64,000 nucleotides of DNA from Bacteroidales bacterium (GTDB lineage: Bacteria; Bacteroidota; Bacteroidia; Bacteroidales; UBA1715), in assembly GCA_016714605.1 (NCBI GenBank), contig JADKDL010000026.1, positions 15,219 through 79,218 of the forward strand. The letters are read 5' to 3'. The position numbers were made by a program, and so were the translations under genes. Positions 34,287 through 44,134 of the stretch are shown piece after piece (position 1 is the first letter of the stretch; each line of letters opens with the position of its first letter). The notes below the pieces were generated by a model. It did no database searches and was not told the DNA's origin. It saw only the letters and a program-made list of their open reading frames with translations.

Positions 34287-34808
34287 ATGGCAGTTAAAAT
34301 TAGATTAGCTAGATATGGAAGAAAGGCGAGATCTTTTTATTATATTGTAGCGGCAGATAGCAGATTTTTATGAGATGGTAGATTTATTGAGAAAATAGGA
34401 ATATACAATCCTATGACTTACCCGACTACAGTAGAATTAGATTTTGATAAAGCATTATCTTGGTTAAACAATGGTGCGCAACCGTCTGACACAGTGCGTT
34501 CAATTTTACAAAAAGAAGGTGTTTTATATAAGAAACATTTACAAGGTGGTGTAAGCAAAGGTGCATTTGACCAAGCTACTGCCGATAATAAATTTAACGA
34601 ATGGATTGCTGCTAAATTACAAGCAGAAAGAGCATTGGTTGAAAAACTTGCTTCTGACAAAGTTTCTAGCGCGAAACAACGTTTGGTAGCTGAAAGTAAA
34701 ATTAAAGAGCAAAAATTGCAAGCTATTTTGAAGAAAAATCAAGCAGCAGTTGCTGCAGCAACTCCAGCACCGGCAGCAGAAGAAACTGCAACTGAAAGTG
34801 CTGAATAA
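34287..34808 (+). CDS. rpsP: 30S ribosomal protein S16 with in-frame UGA at codon 29
   Basis: S16 is an assembly and structural protein of the small subunit. The ATG at 34287 starts MAVKIRLARYGRKARSFYYI, the standard S16 N-terminus, and after codon 29 the frame continues DGRFIEKIGIYNP, the S16 signature. Codon 29 itself (34371-34373) is TGA where S16 proteins usually have Arg or Lys (SRxxRDGRF). A single C-to-T or A-to-T change would explain it. With readthrough the protein is 173 aa, including the Ala/Glu/Lys-rich extension common in Bacteroidota S16. An internal ATG at 34413 would lose the conserved domain and is not a plausible start. Because S16 is essential, sequencing error is the first suspicion. 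Confidence 0.88.
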
Positions 34809-34837
34809 TAATGAGCTTTAAAAAAATGCAATAAAAT

Positions 34838-34888
34838 CAATAATAAAAGAGCCTTTCCTTTTTAAGAGAGGCTCTTTTTTATTATTGA
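34838..34888 (+). terminator. Intrinsic terminator after rpsP
   Basis: CAATAATAAAAGAGCC pairs with GGCTCTTTTTTATTATTG around a 16-base loop. It lies 30 bases after the rpsP stop and ends in a T-rich arm. Confidence 0.8.
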
Positions 34889-35037
34889 TTAATAGAATTT
34901 TCAATATTTTATTTCATAAGATATAAAAAAATAAAAAAAGAGTAATTCATTCATATTATTAACAGACAAACGTTTTTAATAATACAGAACTCAAAAAAAT
35001 AATTAAAAAAACACTGTTGTATTACAGTAAGAAAAAC

Positions 35038-37095
35038 ATGATAAACAAGGATACTGTACTTAGGTCGGCAGATAACATGAGAATTTTATCTGTAGCAATG
35101 GTTGAGAAAGCAAATTCCGGGCATCCGGGAGGCGCAATGGGTGGTATGGATTTCATAAATATTCTCTATTCAGAGTTTTTGAATTATGACCCAACAGACA
35201 TGAGATGGATAAACCGTGATAGATTTTTTCTTGATCCGGGACACATGTCGCCAATGCTCTATTCTGTATTGACACTTGCAGGAATTTTTACTGTAGACGA
35301 TCTTAAAAATTTCAGACAATGGGGAAGTCCTACAGCAGGACATCCGGAGCTTTGCTATGAACATGGCATAGAGAACACATCAGGTCCACTTGGACAAGGA
35401 CATACTATGGCAGTAGGCGCAGCAATAGCTGAACGATTCTTATGCGAGCGTTTTGGCGATTGGATGCATCATAAAATATATACGTTTATCTCTGATGGAG
35501 GTATTCAAGAAGAAATTTCGCAAGGTGCAGGTCGTATTGCAGGTCATTTAGGATTAGGTAACCTTATTATGTTCTATGACTCAAACGAAATACAATTATC
35601 GAGCAAAACCAGTGCGGTAACAAGCGAAGATACTGCAAAAAAATATGAAGCATGGGGCTGGCGTACCGTAACTATTGACGGTAACGACCAAGACCAAATA
35701 AGATATGCTCTGACCTTGGCTAATGAAAAAAACGACAAGCCTTTTCTTATCATTGGTAGAACTACCATGGGCAAAGGATTGGTTGACGATAATAACAACA
35801 GCTTTGAAGGCAAAACCTCTACTCACGGCCAGCCGGTAAGTAAAGCTGGAGCATCTCTAGAAAAAACAATTCAAAATTTGGGTGGAAATTTTAAAGATCC
35901 ATTTACAATTTTTGATGATGTTAAAAATTACTGGAATCAAGTGTGGGCAAAAAAAGTTAAGATTGCCAGAGAGAAAAAAGCAGAACAAGAAAAATGGGCT
36001 AAAGAAAATCCTAAACTTGCTGAAAAACTTGAATTATTCTATTCAGGAAAATTGCCTGAGTTTGATTTCAGAGAAATTAAGCAGGGTGCAAACGTGGCAA
36101 CTCGTGTGGCATCTAAAACCGTACTTGAATACTTTGCCGACAAAGTAGAAAATCTAATTGTTGCTTCTGCAGATTTATCAAACTCCGATAATACAAACGG
36201 CTACCTAAACAAGGTTGGCTATTTCAAAAAAGGTGATTTCTCTGGTCGTTTCCTCGAAGCCGGAGTAGCTGAACTTACCATGGCTTCTATAATGAACGGA
36301 ATGATATTGCATGGCGGTGTTCACTCTGCATGTGGTACTTTCTTCGTGTTTTCGGAATATATGAAACCAGCTATAAGAATGTCTGCTTTGATGGAATTAC
36401 CAGTTAAGTATATCTGGTCGCACGATGCTTTCAGAGTGGGCGAAGATGGACCAACCCATCAGCCTATAGAGCAAGAAGCACAGATTAGACTTATGGAGAA
36501 TGTTTATAATCATTCGGGCAAACGTAGCTTTTTGGTACTTAGACCTGCTGATGCTCAGGAAACTACAGTATGCTACAAAATAGCTATGGAAACAACCGAT
36601 AGACCTGTAGGCTTAATCCTTTCCAGACAAAATATAAAAGATATACCGGCAAAAAAAGGTTCAGACAGATATACCGACGCTTTACAATCAGAAAAAGGCG
36701 CTTATATTGTAAATGAATTTGAAGGTAATGTAGACTTGGTATTAGTTGCTAATGGCTCTGAGGTATCTACAATACTTGAGGGCGCAGAAATTCTTAGTAA
36801 AGAGAATGGCTTAACGATTCAGATTGTTTCAGCTCCGTCAGAGGGCTTGTTTAGAGACCAACCAATAGAATATCAAGAGCAAATACTACCTTCCAACAAA
36901 CCAACACTTGGCTTTACAGCAGGTTTGTCGCTTACGTTGAGAGGACTAGTAGGACCTAGAGGTAAAGTTTGGGGACTTAATCAGTTTGGTTATTCAGCTC
37001 CTTATCAGATACTAGATGAAAAATTTGGTTTCACTGCTAAAAATGTTGTAAAACAAGCACTTGAGTATTTGGAAGAATACAAGAAAATGAAATAA
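35038..37095 (+). CDS. tkt: Transketolase
   Basis: Transketolase transfers two-carbon ketol units between sugar phosphates in the non-oxidative pentose phosphate pathway, using thiamine diphosphate (TPP). The 685-aa length is typical for the single-chain enzyme. Visible motifs are HPGGAMGG near residue 27, GPLGQGHTMAVGAA, the TPP/Mg motif region GGIQEEISQGAGRIA to YDSNEIQL, EAGVAELTMASIMNG (catalytic Glu region), FSEYMKPAIRMSALM and SHDAFRVGEDGPTHQP. The ATG at 35038 directly precedes the conserved start INKDTVLRSADNMR; an in-frame TTG at 35017 only adds unconserved residues. It is monocistronic with a terminator downstream. Confidence 0.96.
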   Translation: MINKDTVLRSADNMRILSVAMVEKANSGHPGGAMGGMDFINILYSEFLNYDPTDMRWINRDRFFLDPGHMSPMLYSVLTLAGIFTVDDLKNFRQWGSPTAGHPELCYEHGIENTSGPLGQGHTMAVGAAIAERFLCERFGDWMHHKIYTFISDGGIQEEISQGAGRIAGHLGLGNLIMFYDSNEIQLSSKTSAVTSEDTAKKYEAWGWRTVTIDGNDQDQIRYALTLANEKNDKPFLIIGRTTMGKGLVDDNNNSFEGKTSTHGQPVSKAGASLEKTIQNLGGNFKDPFTIFDDVKNYWNQVWAKKVKIAREKKAEQEKWAKENPKLAEKLELFYSGKLPEFDFREIKQGANVATRVASKTVLEYFADKVENLIVASADLSNSDNTNGYLNKVGYFKKGDFSGRFLEAGVAELTMASIMNGMILHGGVHSACGTFFVFSEYMKPAIRMSALMELPVKYIWSHDAFRVGEDGPTHQPIEQEAQIRLMENVYNHSGKRSFLVLRPADAQETTVCYKIAMETTDRPVGLILSRQNIKDIPAKKGSDRYTDALQSEKGAYIVNEFEGNVDLVLVANGSEVSTILEGAEILSKENGLTIQIVSAPSEGLFRDQPIEYQEQILPSNKPTLGFTAGLSLTLRGLVGPRGKVWGLNQFGYSAPYQILDEKFGFTAKNVVKQALEYLEEYKKMK

Positions 37096-37156
37096 TTTTT
37101 CTCTCAACTTATTATCTTCGAATTAGATAAACAAGGTTAAAAAAAAAGAATGACAT

Positions 37157-37228
37157 AAAAACAAAGCATCTGCCCCACTCCACTGAATTCTTTAAGAGAA
37201 ATTTCTACGGATTGGGGCAGTTTTGTTT
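37157..37228 (+). terminator. Probable terminator after transketolase
   Basis: CTGCCCCA pairs with TGGGGCAG, extended by AAAACAAA and TTTTGTTT on the outside, across a 40-base loop that may fold further. It lies 60 bases beyond the transketolase stop and may also end the convergent CPBP transcript. Confidence 0.6.
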
Positions 37229-37306
37229 ATATCGAATCATGATTCCAATACAAAACTAAATTATTAATCTTTTTTCATATTAAATCAAACAGTATTCGCC
37301 TAGTAT

Positions 37307-38106
37307 TTAATTCAATATAAGATACAATATGCCAAATATTGCTAAAAGAAAATTTGCAATAAAATGAAATACAAAACCAGGTACAATACTTTTCGTTTTA
37401 TAAACCACTAAAGAACTTGTTAAACTAGCAAATAAAAGCATAGGAAACAACCAAAGTTGGAATGAATGATAGAGTGCAAAAAACAACCCATTTAAAACCC
37501 AACTCCATTTACCAAACACTGCATTTTTGGCAACAACCATGCTCTAAAGTAGATTTCTTCAGCCAAAATATTGAGCAACAAGGCAAAAGCCATAAGAATA
37601 AGCAATATATAATTCCCTTTTAAAGGATAACCGGGCGACAATATATTCACATCAGTATTAACAACATCAATAGTAGGGTTGAGCCAAAAAGGCATATAGT
37701 CAGGAATCGAAAATCCTGGAATTCTAGTAATAGGTTCGACCACTGGCTTTACTGTCATAGATAACATGAGTCCAATAATCATTATCCCAAAGCAAATGAG
37801 CCACTGTTTACCTGATATTTTATTTATACAAAGCCTTTCTTTAAGCGATATTTTGAGTTTTTTAGCATCATACTTGTTTAATAAAATTCCTATCGCGACT
37901 AATACAAAAAGCATAATAATAGCAACTATCCCCCACATTAAAACTTTCGGATATCCATTACTTACAAGAGAGGGTAAAACCAATCGGAATCCAAAAAATG
38001 CAATGATACTTGGCAGAAGAAATGCGAGTATTATCTGAAAAAAAGTTAAATTTTTGGTCATTTTCCATTCAAAGACTCCTCTACCATCGGTATTTTTATT
38101 ACTCAT
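37307..38106 (-). CDS. CPBP-family intramembrane metalloprotease, frameshifted
   Basis: This is a membrane protein of about 266 aa with seven or eight hydrophobic segments and the CPBP (Abi/CAAX) motifs: EEIYFRAWLLP (paired Glu and Arg), the region FALYHSFQLW (His) and FHFIANF (His/Asn near the end). The frame breaks after LLPKM. One added base in the T5 run at 37524-37528 restores LLPKNAVFGKWSWVLNG, which is the normal continuation. Family members cleave prenylated or other membrane substrates; the substrate here is unknown. It converges with transketolase. Confidence 0.82.
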
Positions 38107-38301
38107 ATTTTTTTCTGTTTATTAATATAAAACATCTAAAATTATTAAACCTTTACGGTATCATTAGGAGTAAATATATCGTTAATTTCTATTTTCCTCA
38201 CTAATGACAATAAAAAAACAATACATTAATTTACTTACCAAAATCTTTTCACTACCTTTATAACAGTTGAGAAAAATAAGGTTTATAGATAAAAGAAAGA
38301 T

Positions 38302-38874
38302 ATGAAAATTTTTGATATACTGTCGGTTTTCATGGTGCTGTTTGCGGTAATTGACATTTTTGGAGTACTCCCCTTTTTGGTAGATTTAAAAAAGTCGGGT
38401 AAGACAATACATTCCACTAAAACGACCATAGTAGCCACTTTTATATTGTTTTCATTTTTATTTGGGGGTGAATATTTACTAAAACTATTTAATGTAGATT
38501 TCTCGTCATTTGCGGTTGCAGGTTCTATAGTATTATTTTTCTTGTCGCTCGAAATGGTATTGGGACTGAATTTATTCAAGCAAGAAAACACCACCGACGC
38601 CACTGTAATACCTATTGCTTTTCCGCTCATTGCCGGACCCGGTTCTATTACAACATTAATATCACTCCGTGCCGAATACCAAGCCCTAGAAGTTGCTATC
38701 GCACTAATAGCTAATATGTTGATAGTTTACGTTGTATTGAAACTGTCTGTACAAATTGAAAAAAAACTTGGGGTGACTTTAAATTATGTAATTAAAAAGT
38801 TTTTCGGTATCATACTTATGGCAATGTCGGTAAAACTTTTTGCATCAAATATTGGAATACTTATAGGCAATTAA
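38302..38874 (+). CDS. MarC-family membrane protein
   Basis: This 190-aa protein with six membrane helices carries the family signature PLIAGPGSITTLISL in the middle and IDIFGVLPFLVDL near the start. MarC proteins are inner-membrane proteins of unresolved transport function; the old link to multiple antibiotic resistance was not upheld. It ends four bases before the YkgJ-like gene, so the two form an operon. Confidence 0.88.
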   Translation: MKIFDILSVFMVLFAVIDIFGVLPFLVDLKKSGKTIHSTKTTIVATFILFSFLFGGEYLLKLFNVDFSSFAVAGSIVLFFLSLEMVLGLNLFKQENTTDATVIPIAFPLIAGPGSITTLISLRAEYQALEVAIALIANMLIVYVVLKLSVQIEKKLGVTLNYVIKKFFGIILMAMSVKLFASNIGILIGN

Positions 38875-38878
38875 TTTT

Positions 38879-39400
38879 ATGAATAAAAACATTAATTTAA
38901 GCAAAGTCGTTTTAGAAGACTATTTAAATTTAGTAAAATTTGTAGAGCAAGAAACCGAGCGTATGCAAAATTTGCATACCAAACATATAACGTGCAAAAA
39001 GGGTTGTTCGTCTTGCTGTTTATCTTTCAGAATTTTTTCTGTAGAAAAAGATATTATTTATAAAACACTACTAGAAAACGACATTGCTCTCCCATTGCAT
39101 AATGAAAATACCGAAACTACCTGTAAGTATCTGGTAAATGGAGATTGTAGCATATACCAATACAGACCGATAATGTGCCGCACACACGGTTTCCCGCTCT
39201 TATATTTGAATGAAGATGAAGACGCCTACGAGTTCTCCGGCTGTGAACTCAATTTTTCTACCATTGATATGTCTGAAGTTGTGATAGAAAATTGCATAAT
39301 GATGGATGATATAAATAAGAAATTATTCACCATCAACGAAACATATCTAGCAGACAATAAAATAGTTCCGAATGAAGATGAATTATTGTGCAATTGGTAG
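38879..39400 (+). CDS. YkgJ-family cysteine-cluster protein
   Basis: This 173-aa cytoplasmic protein has the conserved cysteine pattern CKKGCSSCC near residue 40, then single cysteines in TCKYL and DCSIY and the motif MCRTHGFPLL. This is the YkgJ/DUF PF03692 family, thought to bind Zn or an Fe-S cluster. Start ATG 38879 lies immediately after the marC stop, indicating translational coupling. The biochemical role is unknown. Confidence 0.88.
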   Translation: MNKNINLSKVVLEDYLNLVKFVEQETERMQNLHTKHITCKKGCSSCCLSFRIFSVEKDIIYKTLLENDIALPLHNENTETTCKYLVNGDCSIYQYRPIMCRTHGFPLLYLNEDEDAYEFSGCELNFSTIDMSEVVIENCIMMDDINKKLFTINETYLADNKIVPNEDELLCNW

Positions 39401-39452
39401 AAATGATAAGTTAGTTTCTTGAACAAACACAAAATCAACTTTATAAAAAAAG

Positions 39453-39485
39453 TAAAGAGCTAAAATTTATCATAATAGCTCTTTA
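39453..39485. terminator. Bidirectional terminator
   Basis: TAAAGAGCTA and TAGCTCTTTA form a perfect 10-bp stem with a 13-base loop, between the convergent YkgJ-like and lipoprotein genes, with A/T runs on both sides. Confidence 0.7.
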
Positions 39486-39507
39486 TTTTATAAATTATTG
39501 AGTTAAT

Positions 39508-40653
39508 TTATTGAATTAACTTAAAACTTAATTGTAATTGGTTTATTTGACTCGGATTGAAAGGCACGAGAGATTCTATATTAGTTTGAATCTGCTCATA
39601 GCTATTATTAGGTGCTGTTTCGGATTTTACAAAACCAATATTGCTAAAATATGCAGGAGGATTGGACTCTTGTAAGTATCCGTCAAGTATTGCTTTATTA
39701 TCTGGCTTAGTCCAGTCTACAGTAATGTTAGGATTTTCTATTATCCACCACGATTTTACAGCTTTCTCTAAAACATTTCTAACCGAACAAGTATCTAATA
39801 TTTCAGCTCGTGTAGTAATGTTAGAAATACTAGAAGGCAAACCTAATTCTGCAACTGCTATATTCTTACTAGCATCAGCAGATGCTACAAAAGCCCAACT
39901 GAAACCTGTTTCAGTAGAATCTACCAAAAACGCATTTGGATGGTTAGAGTTGCCTCTTATGTCTATTTCATTGCCTTTTTTACCTACCCACATCTTTAGA
40001 TTATCAATACCATATTTTTCTGAATATTTGAGGGTATGTCCTGAAATTGAAACGGTCATTTGAGCATCATATCCATCTTGCCCAATTTCAGAGTATTCTA
40101 CCATGTACATAAGTTTAATATCGGTGGTATCTGTAGAATCTACATCAATATTATAAGGTTTAATTATAGCTATTCCTTCTACCATACCGGTATTCCAAAA
40201 TACTTGTAACGCCATACCTTTATCTGCGCTGTCTTTGTAGGCAATATCAGTCATTGTAAGAGAAAATTCATAAGTTTTATTGTTGTACATAACATTTTCT
40301 TCTACTACAACCTCTTTAGTACGCTGGTCTTCCTTTGAAAGATAGGTGAAACTCATTGCTTTATTTATATCATAAAGTCTAATTACTAAAATAACATCTT
40401 CAACAAATTTAGCAGCCGATTCGCCAACAGCTATGAAAGTTCCAAGCATTTTATAAAGGTCACCACCATTTATTTTGTCTCCTTCCAAACCCGATTTTGT
40501 AGAATAACTAATTGCATCGGGTATATCAATTCTGAATTTTTGAGGTATTATGCTCTCGTTCTCATCTGGATTTGGGTCATCTATCTCCTTACTGCAAGAA
40601 ACAGTAAATGTGATAATTGCAAGTAGCAGAGCAAAAAAACTTATTATTTTCAT
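39508..40653 (-). CDS. Lipoprotein of unknown function
   Basis: The ATG at 40653 starts MKIISFFALLLAIITFTVSC, a lipoprotein signal with lipobox TVSC at residues 17-20; the upstream ATG at 40692 would add a charged tail before the signal and is rejected. The Asp/Glu/Pro-rich linker after the Cys (SKEIDDPNPDENES) is typical of Bacteroidota outer-membrane lipoproteins exposed to the surface. The 360-residue mature part is beta-rich with a pair of hydrophobic helices early on; I recognise no family. It stands alone. Confidence 0.65.
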   Translation of the reverse strand: MKIISFFALLLAIITFTVSCSKEIDDPNPDENESIIPQKFRIDIPDAISYSTKSGLEGDKINGGDLYKMLGTFIAVGESAAKFVEDVILVIRLYDINKAMSFTYLSKEDQRTKEVVVEENVMYNNKTYEFSLTMTDIAYKDSADKGMALQVFWNTGMVEGIAIIKPYNIDVDSTDTTDIKLMYMVEYSEIGQDGYDAQMTVSISGHTLKYSEKYGIDNLKMWVGKKGNEIDIRGNSNHPNAFLVDSTETGFSWAFVASADASKNIAVAELGLPSSISNITTRAEILDTCSVRNVLEKAVKSWWIIENPNITVDWTKPDNKAILDGYLQESNPPAYFSNIGFVKSETAPNNSYEQIQTNIESLVPFNPSQINQLQLSFKLIQ

Positions 40654-40887
40654 ATATTTTTTTTTATAGTTTATTTTTCTTATCATTTCCAAAAAATCGT
40701 ACTACTAATCTATTTAGTTTAATAGTATATTTCGAAATACAAAGATAATACACTAATCTTGTTTGATACCCTTATTTATGATTTTAAAAACACAAAATTA
40801 GTCATTTGTAAATATGTGTAAAATCATATAAATGAAAACCTTGTACTTTGAATAAGGATTGCTAAATTTCTTGATATAATAAATGAA

Positions 40888-41265
40888 TTAGCTTAGAAGA
40901 ATTATTGGAATTAACACAATTGCAATAATAAGAAGGACTGTAATTACCATTCTAATTTCAAGTTTGAAAATTCTGATTATTGGTAACTTAGAACTTACAG
41001 AATCAAATTGTGACATAAAATCATCGCCAAGTTTATTATCTTCAACGATATAACCGGCATTAGCAAGTATTTGATGTGCATTTTCGGAATCTACGTTTCT
41101 TACTAATAATTTCACTCCACCTATTGCATTAGAATAGAAGTTATGAATTTGAACCGTAAACTCATCATTAATAACCACCTCAACACCTTCCGATTCAAGT
41201 TTTGCTTTTGCAAGGTGTGCTTGGTGCGGATAGGTAAATGTAATTATGGTTGTCCAGTTTTCCAC
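40888..41265 (-). CDS. DUF2007 putative signal-transducing protein
   Basis: The first 75 residues form a small alpha/beta domain (TYPHQAHLAKAKLESEGVEV, then VKLLVRNVDSENAHQIL) that matches DUF2007, a GlnB-like ferredoxin-fold family. A single C-terminal membrane helix (about residues 105-124) anchors it. It starts 99 bases downstream of the SGNH-like acetyltransferase gene on the same strand and could share that transcript. Function is unknown. Confidence 0.8.
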   Translation of the reverse strand: MENWTTIITFTYPHQAHLAKAKLESEGVEVVINDEFTVQIHNFYSNAIGGVKLLVRNVDSENAHQILANAGYIVEDNKLGDDFMSQFDSVSSKLPIIRIFKLEIRMVITVLLIIAIVLIPIILLS

Positions 41266-41364
41266 TTGAGGGTGTTTTTATTCAATTACACTAAAGTAAT
41301 AATTTTTAATCGTATTTTTTTACTTTATTCTATCAAATGAATTTCATGTTTTAGTAAAAATAGG

Positions 41365-42606
41365 CTATAAGAGTTTTTTATTCGGATAATACATTTCATA
41401 AAGGTTTTCAATAAAACCCCAACCTAATTTTGGCATTGTAGCTTCTGTGGCCATAATTATAATCACATCATATTTAGCAATTTGCTCTTCCAAGTTCACT
41501 TGGTTAGTTTTAAATTCACAACTAAATGTCTCAGGATAAACTTGTTGGTTATAATACCAAAAGCCGTTTTGTGAAAAAGCATTTGCAAAACCAAAATTAT
41601 AGAGTCCCCAATAGAAACTATCTGATACTACCAATGCACTGGGTTTTGTCTTTGTTGAATCGCAGACAAATTGCAGTTTTGGATAAGCCATTTCAAAAGT
41701 TGGTAGTTGGTAAAAGAGGTTCAAGCCATTTCCTACATCATAATCGGTTTCTCTGGCATAATTACTTAACTCATAATCATTCCAAACAAAATTACACATT
41801 GAAATACCGCGAAGTTTTTCAATATGTTTTATTATTGAATCTGCTGCTATACACATACCATAATGGCTCCAATGAATTCCATATTGCGGATAAAGCGGAT
41901 ATTTTGATTTGAATTTTTGCTCAACAAAATAGGTATTAAAATCTATATGATTTATTTGCAATTGCTTAGCCAAAGCTAAATACACTTCATTATTAGTAAT
42001 TTGCTTTTCAGTTTTATAACTATCAGGAATAAACTCAGGATAAAAAGAACCTTTTCTGGCAGCAAAAACCAGAAGCAGGTTTTTATTTAGTTTATTCAAT
42101 GTGTCTTGAATACATTTGAGTTTTTGCATTCTATTTGTAACACTGTCATTACCAATAAAATCTGTACCATAATATGCCTTAATATAATTTTCTTCATAGA
42201 GATAAAAATCTTTGCCAATAACCACACCAGCTGCTTTTGCTTTATTAAACAAATTAAAGCTTATCTGATTGTTAAGTCTTACAAGGAAATTCCTAAATCC
42301 GAAATTATCATTTACATATCGCTCTCTATTTTCTTGAAAAGATCCATTGAGCCATTCGTTTATTTTAAAATTTTGTTTTTGTGCTGTTGTAATAGCACCA
42401 TTGAGAGGTGCAAACTCAAAATACGAGAGTTGAACTTGAACAAGATCTATAAAAAGAAGTGAAATTATAATTAAAAAAAGAGCTGTTCTTATGTTTTTAA
42501 TTAAAAAACTCAACAGAAAAATATAGTATTTAATAAAATGATGAAACAGCCATGTATATAATTTCATTATTATAGAGTTTTTATTTTGTAACCATGAATT
42601 TTTCAT
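41365..42606 (-). CDS. AlgJ/AlgX-like SGNH acetyltransferase-type protein
   Basis: This is a 413-aa membrane-anchored protein with one N-terminal helix (about 35-57) and an extracytoplasmic SGNH-like domain. Visible features are GKDFYLYEENY, GIHWSHYGMCIA (Asp/His region as in AlgJ/AlgX) and VVSDSFYWGLYN (the Ser block). The ATG at 42606 lies four bases after the MBOAT stop; a longer start at 42645 would overlap the MBOAT gene. AlgJ/AlgX proteins work with an MBOAT protein to O-acetylate a secreted polysaccharide. That partnership is inferred from the operon. The polymer is unknown. Confidence 0.82.
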   Translation of the reverse strand: MKNSWLQNKNSIIMKLYTWLFHHFIKYYIFLLSFLIKNIRTALFLIIISLLFIDLVQVQLSYFEFAPLNGAITTAQKQNFKINEWLNGSFQENRERYVNDNFGFRNFLVRLNNQISFNLFNKAKAAGVVIGKDFYLYEENYIKAYYGTDFIGNDSVTNRMQKLKCIQDTLNKLNKNLLLVFAARKGSFYPEFIPDSYKTEKQITNNEVYLALAKQLQINHIDFNTYFVEQKFKSKYPLYPQYGIHWSHYGMCIAADSIIKHIEKLRGISMCNFVWNDYELSNYARETDYDVGNGLNLFYQLPTFEMAYPKLQFVCDSTKTKPSALVVSDSFYWGLYNFGFANAFSQNGFWYYNQQVYPETFSCEFKTNQVNLEEQIAKYDVIIIMATEATMPKLGWGFIENLYEMYYPNKKLL

Positions 42607-42610
42607 ACTA

Positions 42611-44035
42611 TTAAAATCTGAAATAAATAAACGGATTAAACCCAAATGCTGAAATTGAACTTACAGACAAGACAAAGAGGAGAATAGATATCAAGCTAAT
42701 GCTTATATGTTTGCTGTTGTTGTAATCTGAAATAAAAACAGCATCGTGTATTTTTTTTCCGAAAGATGAATATGTGAAAAAAGCAAAAAAAGCGGCAATT
42801 GCGAAAAATGTATAAAATTCTGAATCGAAAATATTCTGGCTCTTAAAATTAAATTCAAATAATTTTTTAATAAACAAAAATGCATCAGACAGGTTTTCAA
42901 TTCTAAAAAACACCCACCCAATTGCAACTAATAAAAAGGTAATAATTGTACTTGGTAACTTACCTATTCTCTTTAACACATTGCTTAAAAACATGCGTTC
43001 CAAAATCAAAAACAACCCATGATATGCACCCCAAACTACAAAGCACCAGGAAGCACCGTGCCATAAACCGGAAGCTAAAAATACTATCCACAGGTTGAAA
43101 TATAATCTAGACTTGGAAGCCACTCTATTACCACCAAGAGGAATATAGAGATAGTTTCGCATCCAATTGCCAAGAGAAATATGCCATCGTCGCCAAAACT
43201 CTGTAATACTACCCGAAATGTATGGATTGCTGAAGTTCTCAGGAAATTTAAAGCCAATCATTCGGGCTATGCCTATAGCCATATCAGAATATCCGGCAAA
43301 ATCGAAATATATTTGAAATGTATATGCAAGTATTCCTATCCATGCTGTAAAGCTGTCGAGTGAAGTGTAATCCATTGCAAAAATGGCATCGGCTTGTAAA
43401 CCCATGTGGTTGGCTATAAGTACTTTTTTTGCTAATCCCATAGCAAAACGGTAAAAGCCGGTAAGTCTATTATCGACGGTTTCATTTTCAGTCCGGCCGG
43501 TTATTTGATTGGCCAGGTCGTGATATCGGACTATAGGACCTGCAATAAGTTTTGGAAAGAGAATGATATACAACTGGTAATCCCAAAAATTGGTAAGAGG
43601 TTTATGCACCCGTCTGTAAACATCTACTACATAAGTAATTGTTTCAAAAGTGTAAAAAGAAATTCCTATTGGTAAAACCAGTTTGGTCCACTGTATGTTT
43701 TTACTACCAAATATAGAAAGCGCTTCATTTACATTTTCAATAAAGAAATTTGAATATTTGAAATAGAATAACAATCCCAAATTTACACCTACAGAAAGTG
43801 TAAGCATAAGTTTTCGATGTAGCTCTTTTTGGGTTTGCCACATCCATCTTACCAAAAAGAAATCGAGCAAAGTAGAGCCCAAAATGACAAAAATAAATTT
43901 TGGAGCACCCCAGCTATAAAAAAATATACTAAAAAGGAGTATTACAATATTCTTATATTTCTTGTCTGCTAAATAGTAGGTAAGTAAAAACAGAGGCAAG
44001 AAATATAGTAAAAATACAATGCTGCTAAAAACCAT
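42611..44035 (-). CDS. MBOAT family O-acyltransferase (AlgI-like)
   Basis: This 474-aa polytopic inner-membrane protein has the MBOAT core: WRRWHISLGNWMRNYLYIPL, then NLWIVFLASGLWHGASW with the catalytic His. The N-terminal MVFSSIVFLLYFLPLFLLTYY and YSWGAPKFIF are typical of AlgI/DltB-type enzymes. These move acetyl groups across the membrane to an SGNH partner, encoded here directly downstream. Length is standard. The cargo glycan is not identifiable from the window. Confidence 0.95.
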   Translation of the reverse strand: MVFSSIVFLLYFLPLFLLTYYLADKKYKNIVILLFSIFFYSWGAPKFIFVILGSTLLDFFLVRWMWQTQKELHRKLMLTLSVGVNLGLLFYFKYSNFFIENVNEALSIFGSKNIQWTKLVLPIGISFYTFETITYVVDVYRRVHKPLTNFWDYQLYIILFPKLIAGPIVRYHDLANQITGRTENETVDNRLTGFYRFAMGLAKKVLIANHMGLQADAIFAMDYTSLDSFTAWIGILAYTFQIYFDFAGYSDMAIGIARMIGFKFPENFSNPYISGSITEFWRRWHISLGNWMRNYLYIPLGGNRVASKSRLYFNLWIVFLASGLWHGASWCFVVWGAYHGLFLILERMFLSNVLKRIGKLPSTIITFLLVAIGWVFFRIENLSDAFLFIKKLFEFNFKSQNIFDSEFYTFFAIAAFFAFFTYSSFGKKIHDAVFISDYNNSKHISISLISILLFVLSVSSISAFGFNPFIYFRF

Positions 44036-44134
44036 AAATTAAAATATTCTTGAAGCGACAAAAGTAGAAAAAAAAATTAAGAATTTATGGTAGATGAGTT
44101 GCTCCTACCTAAAGAATGTTAATGCAAAATAATA

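Noticed and set aside
34371..34373. UGA recoded as Trp across the genome
   Set aside because: nudC and the sensor kinase end at UGA, nudC right after a UGG Trp codon, and S16 carries a basic residue, not Trp, at this site.
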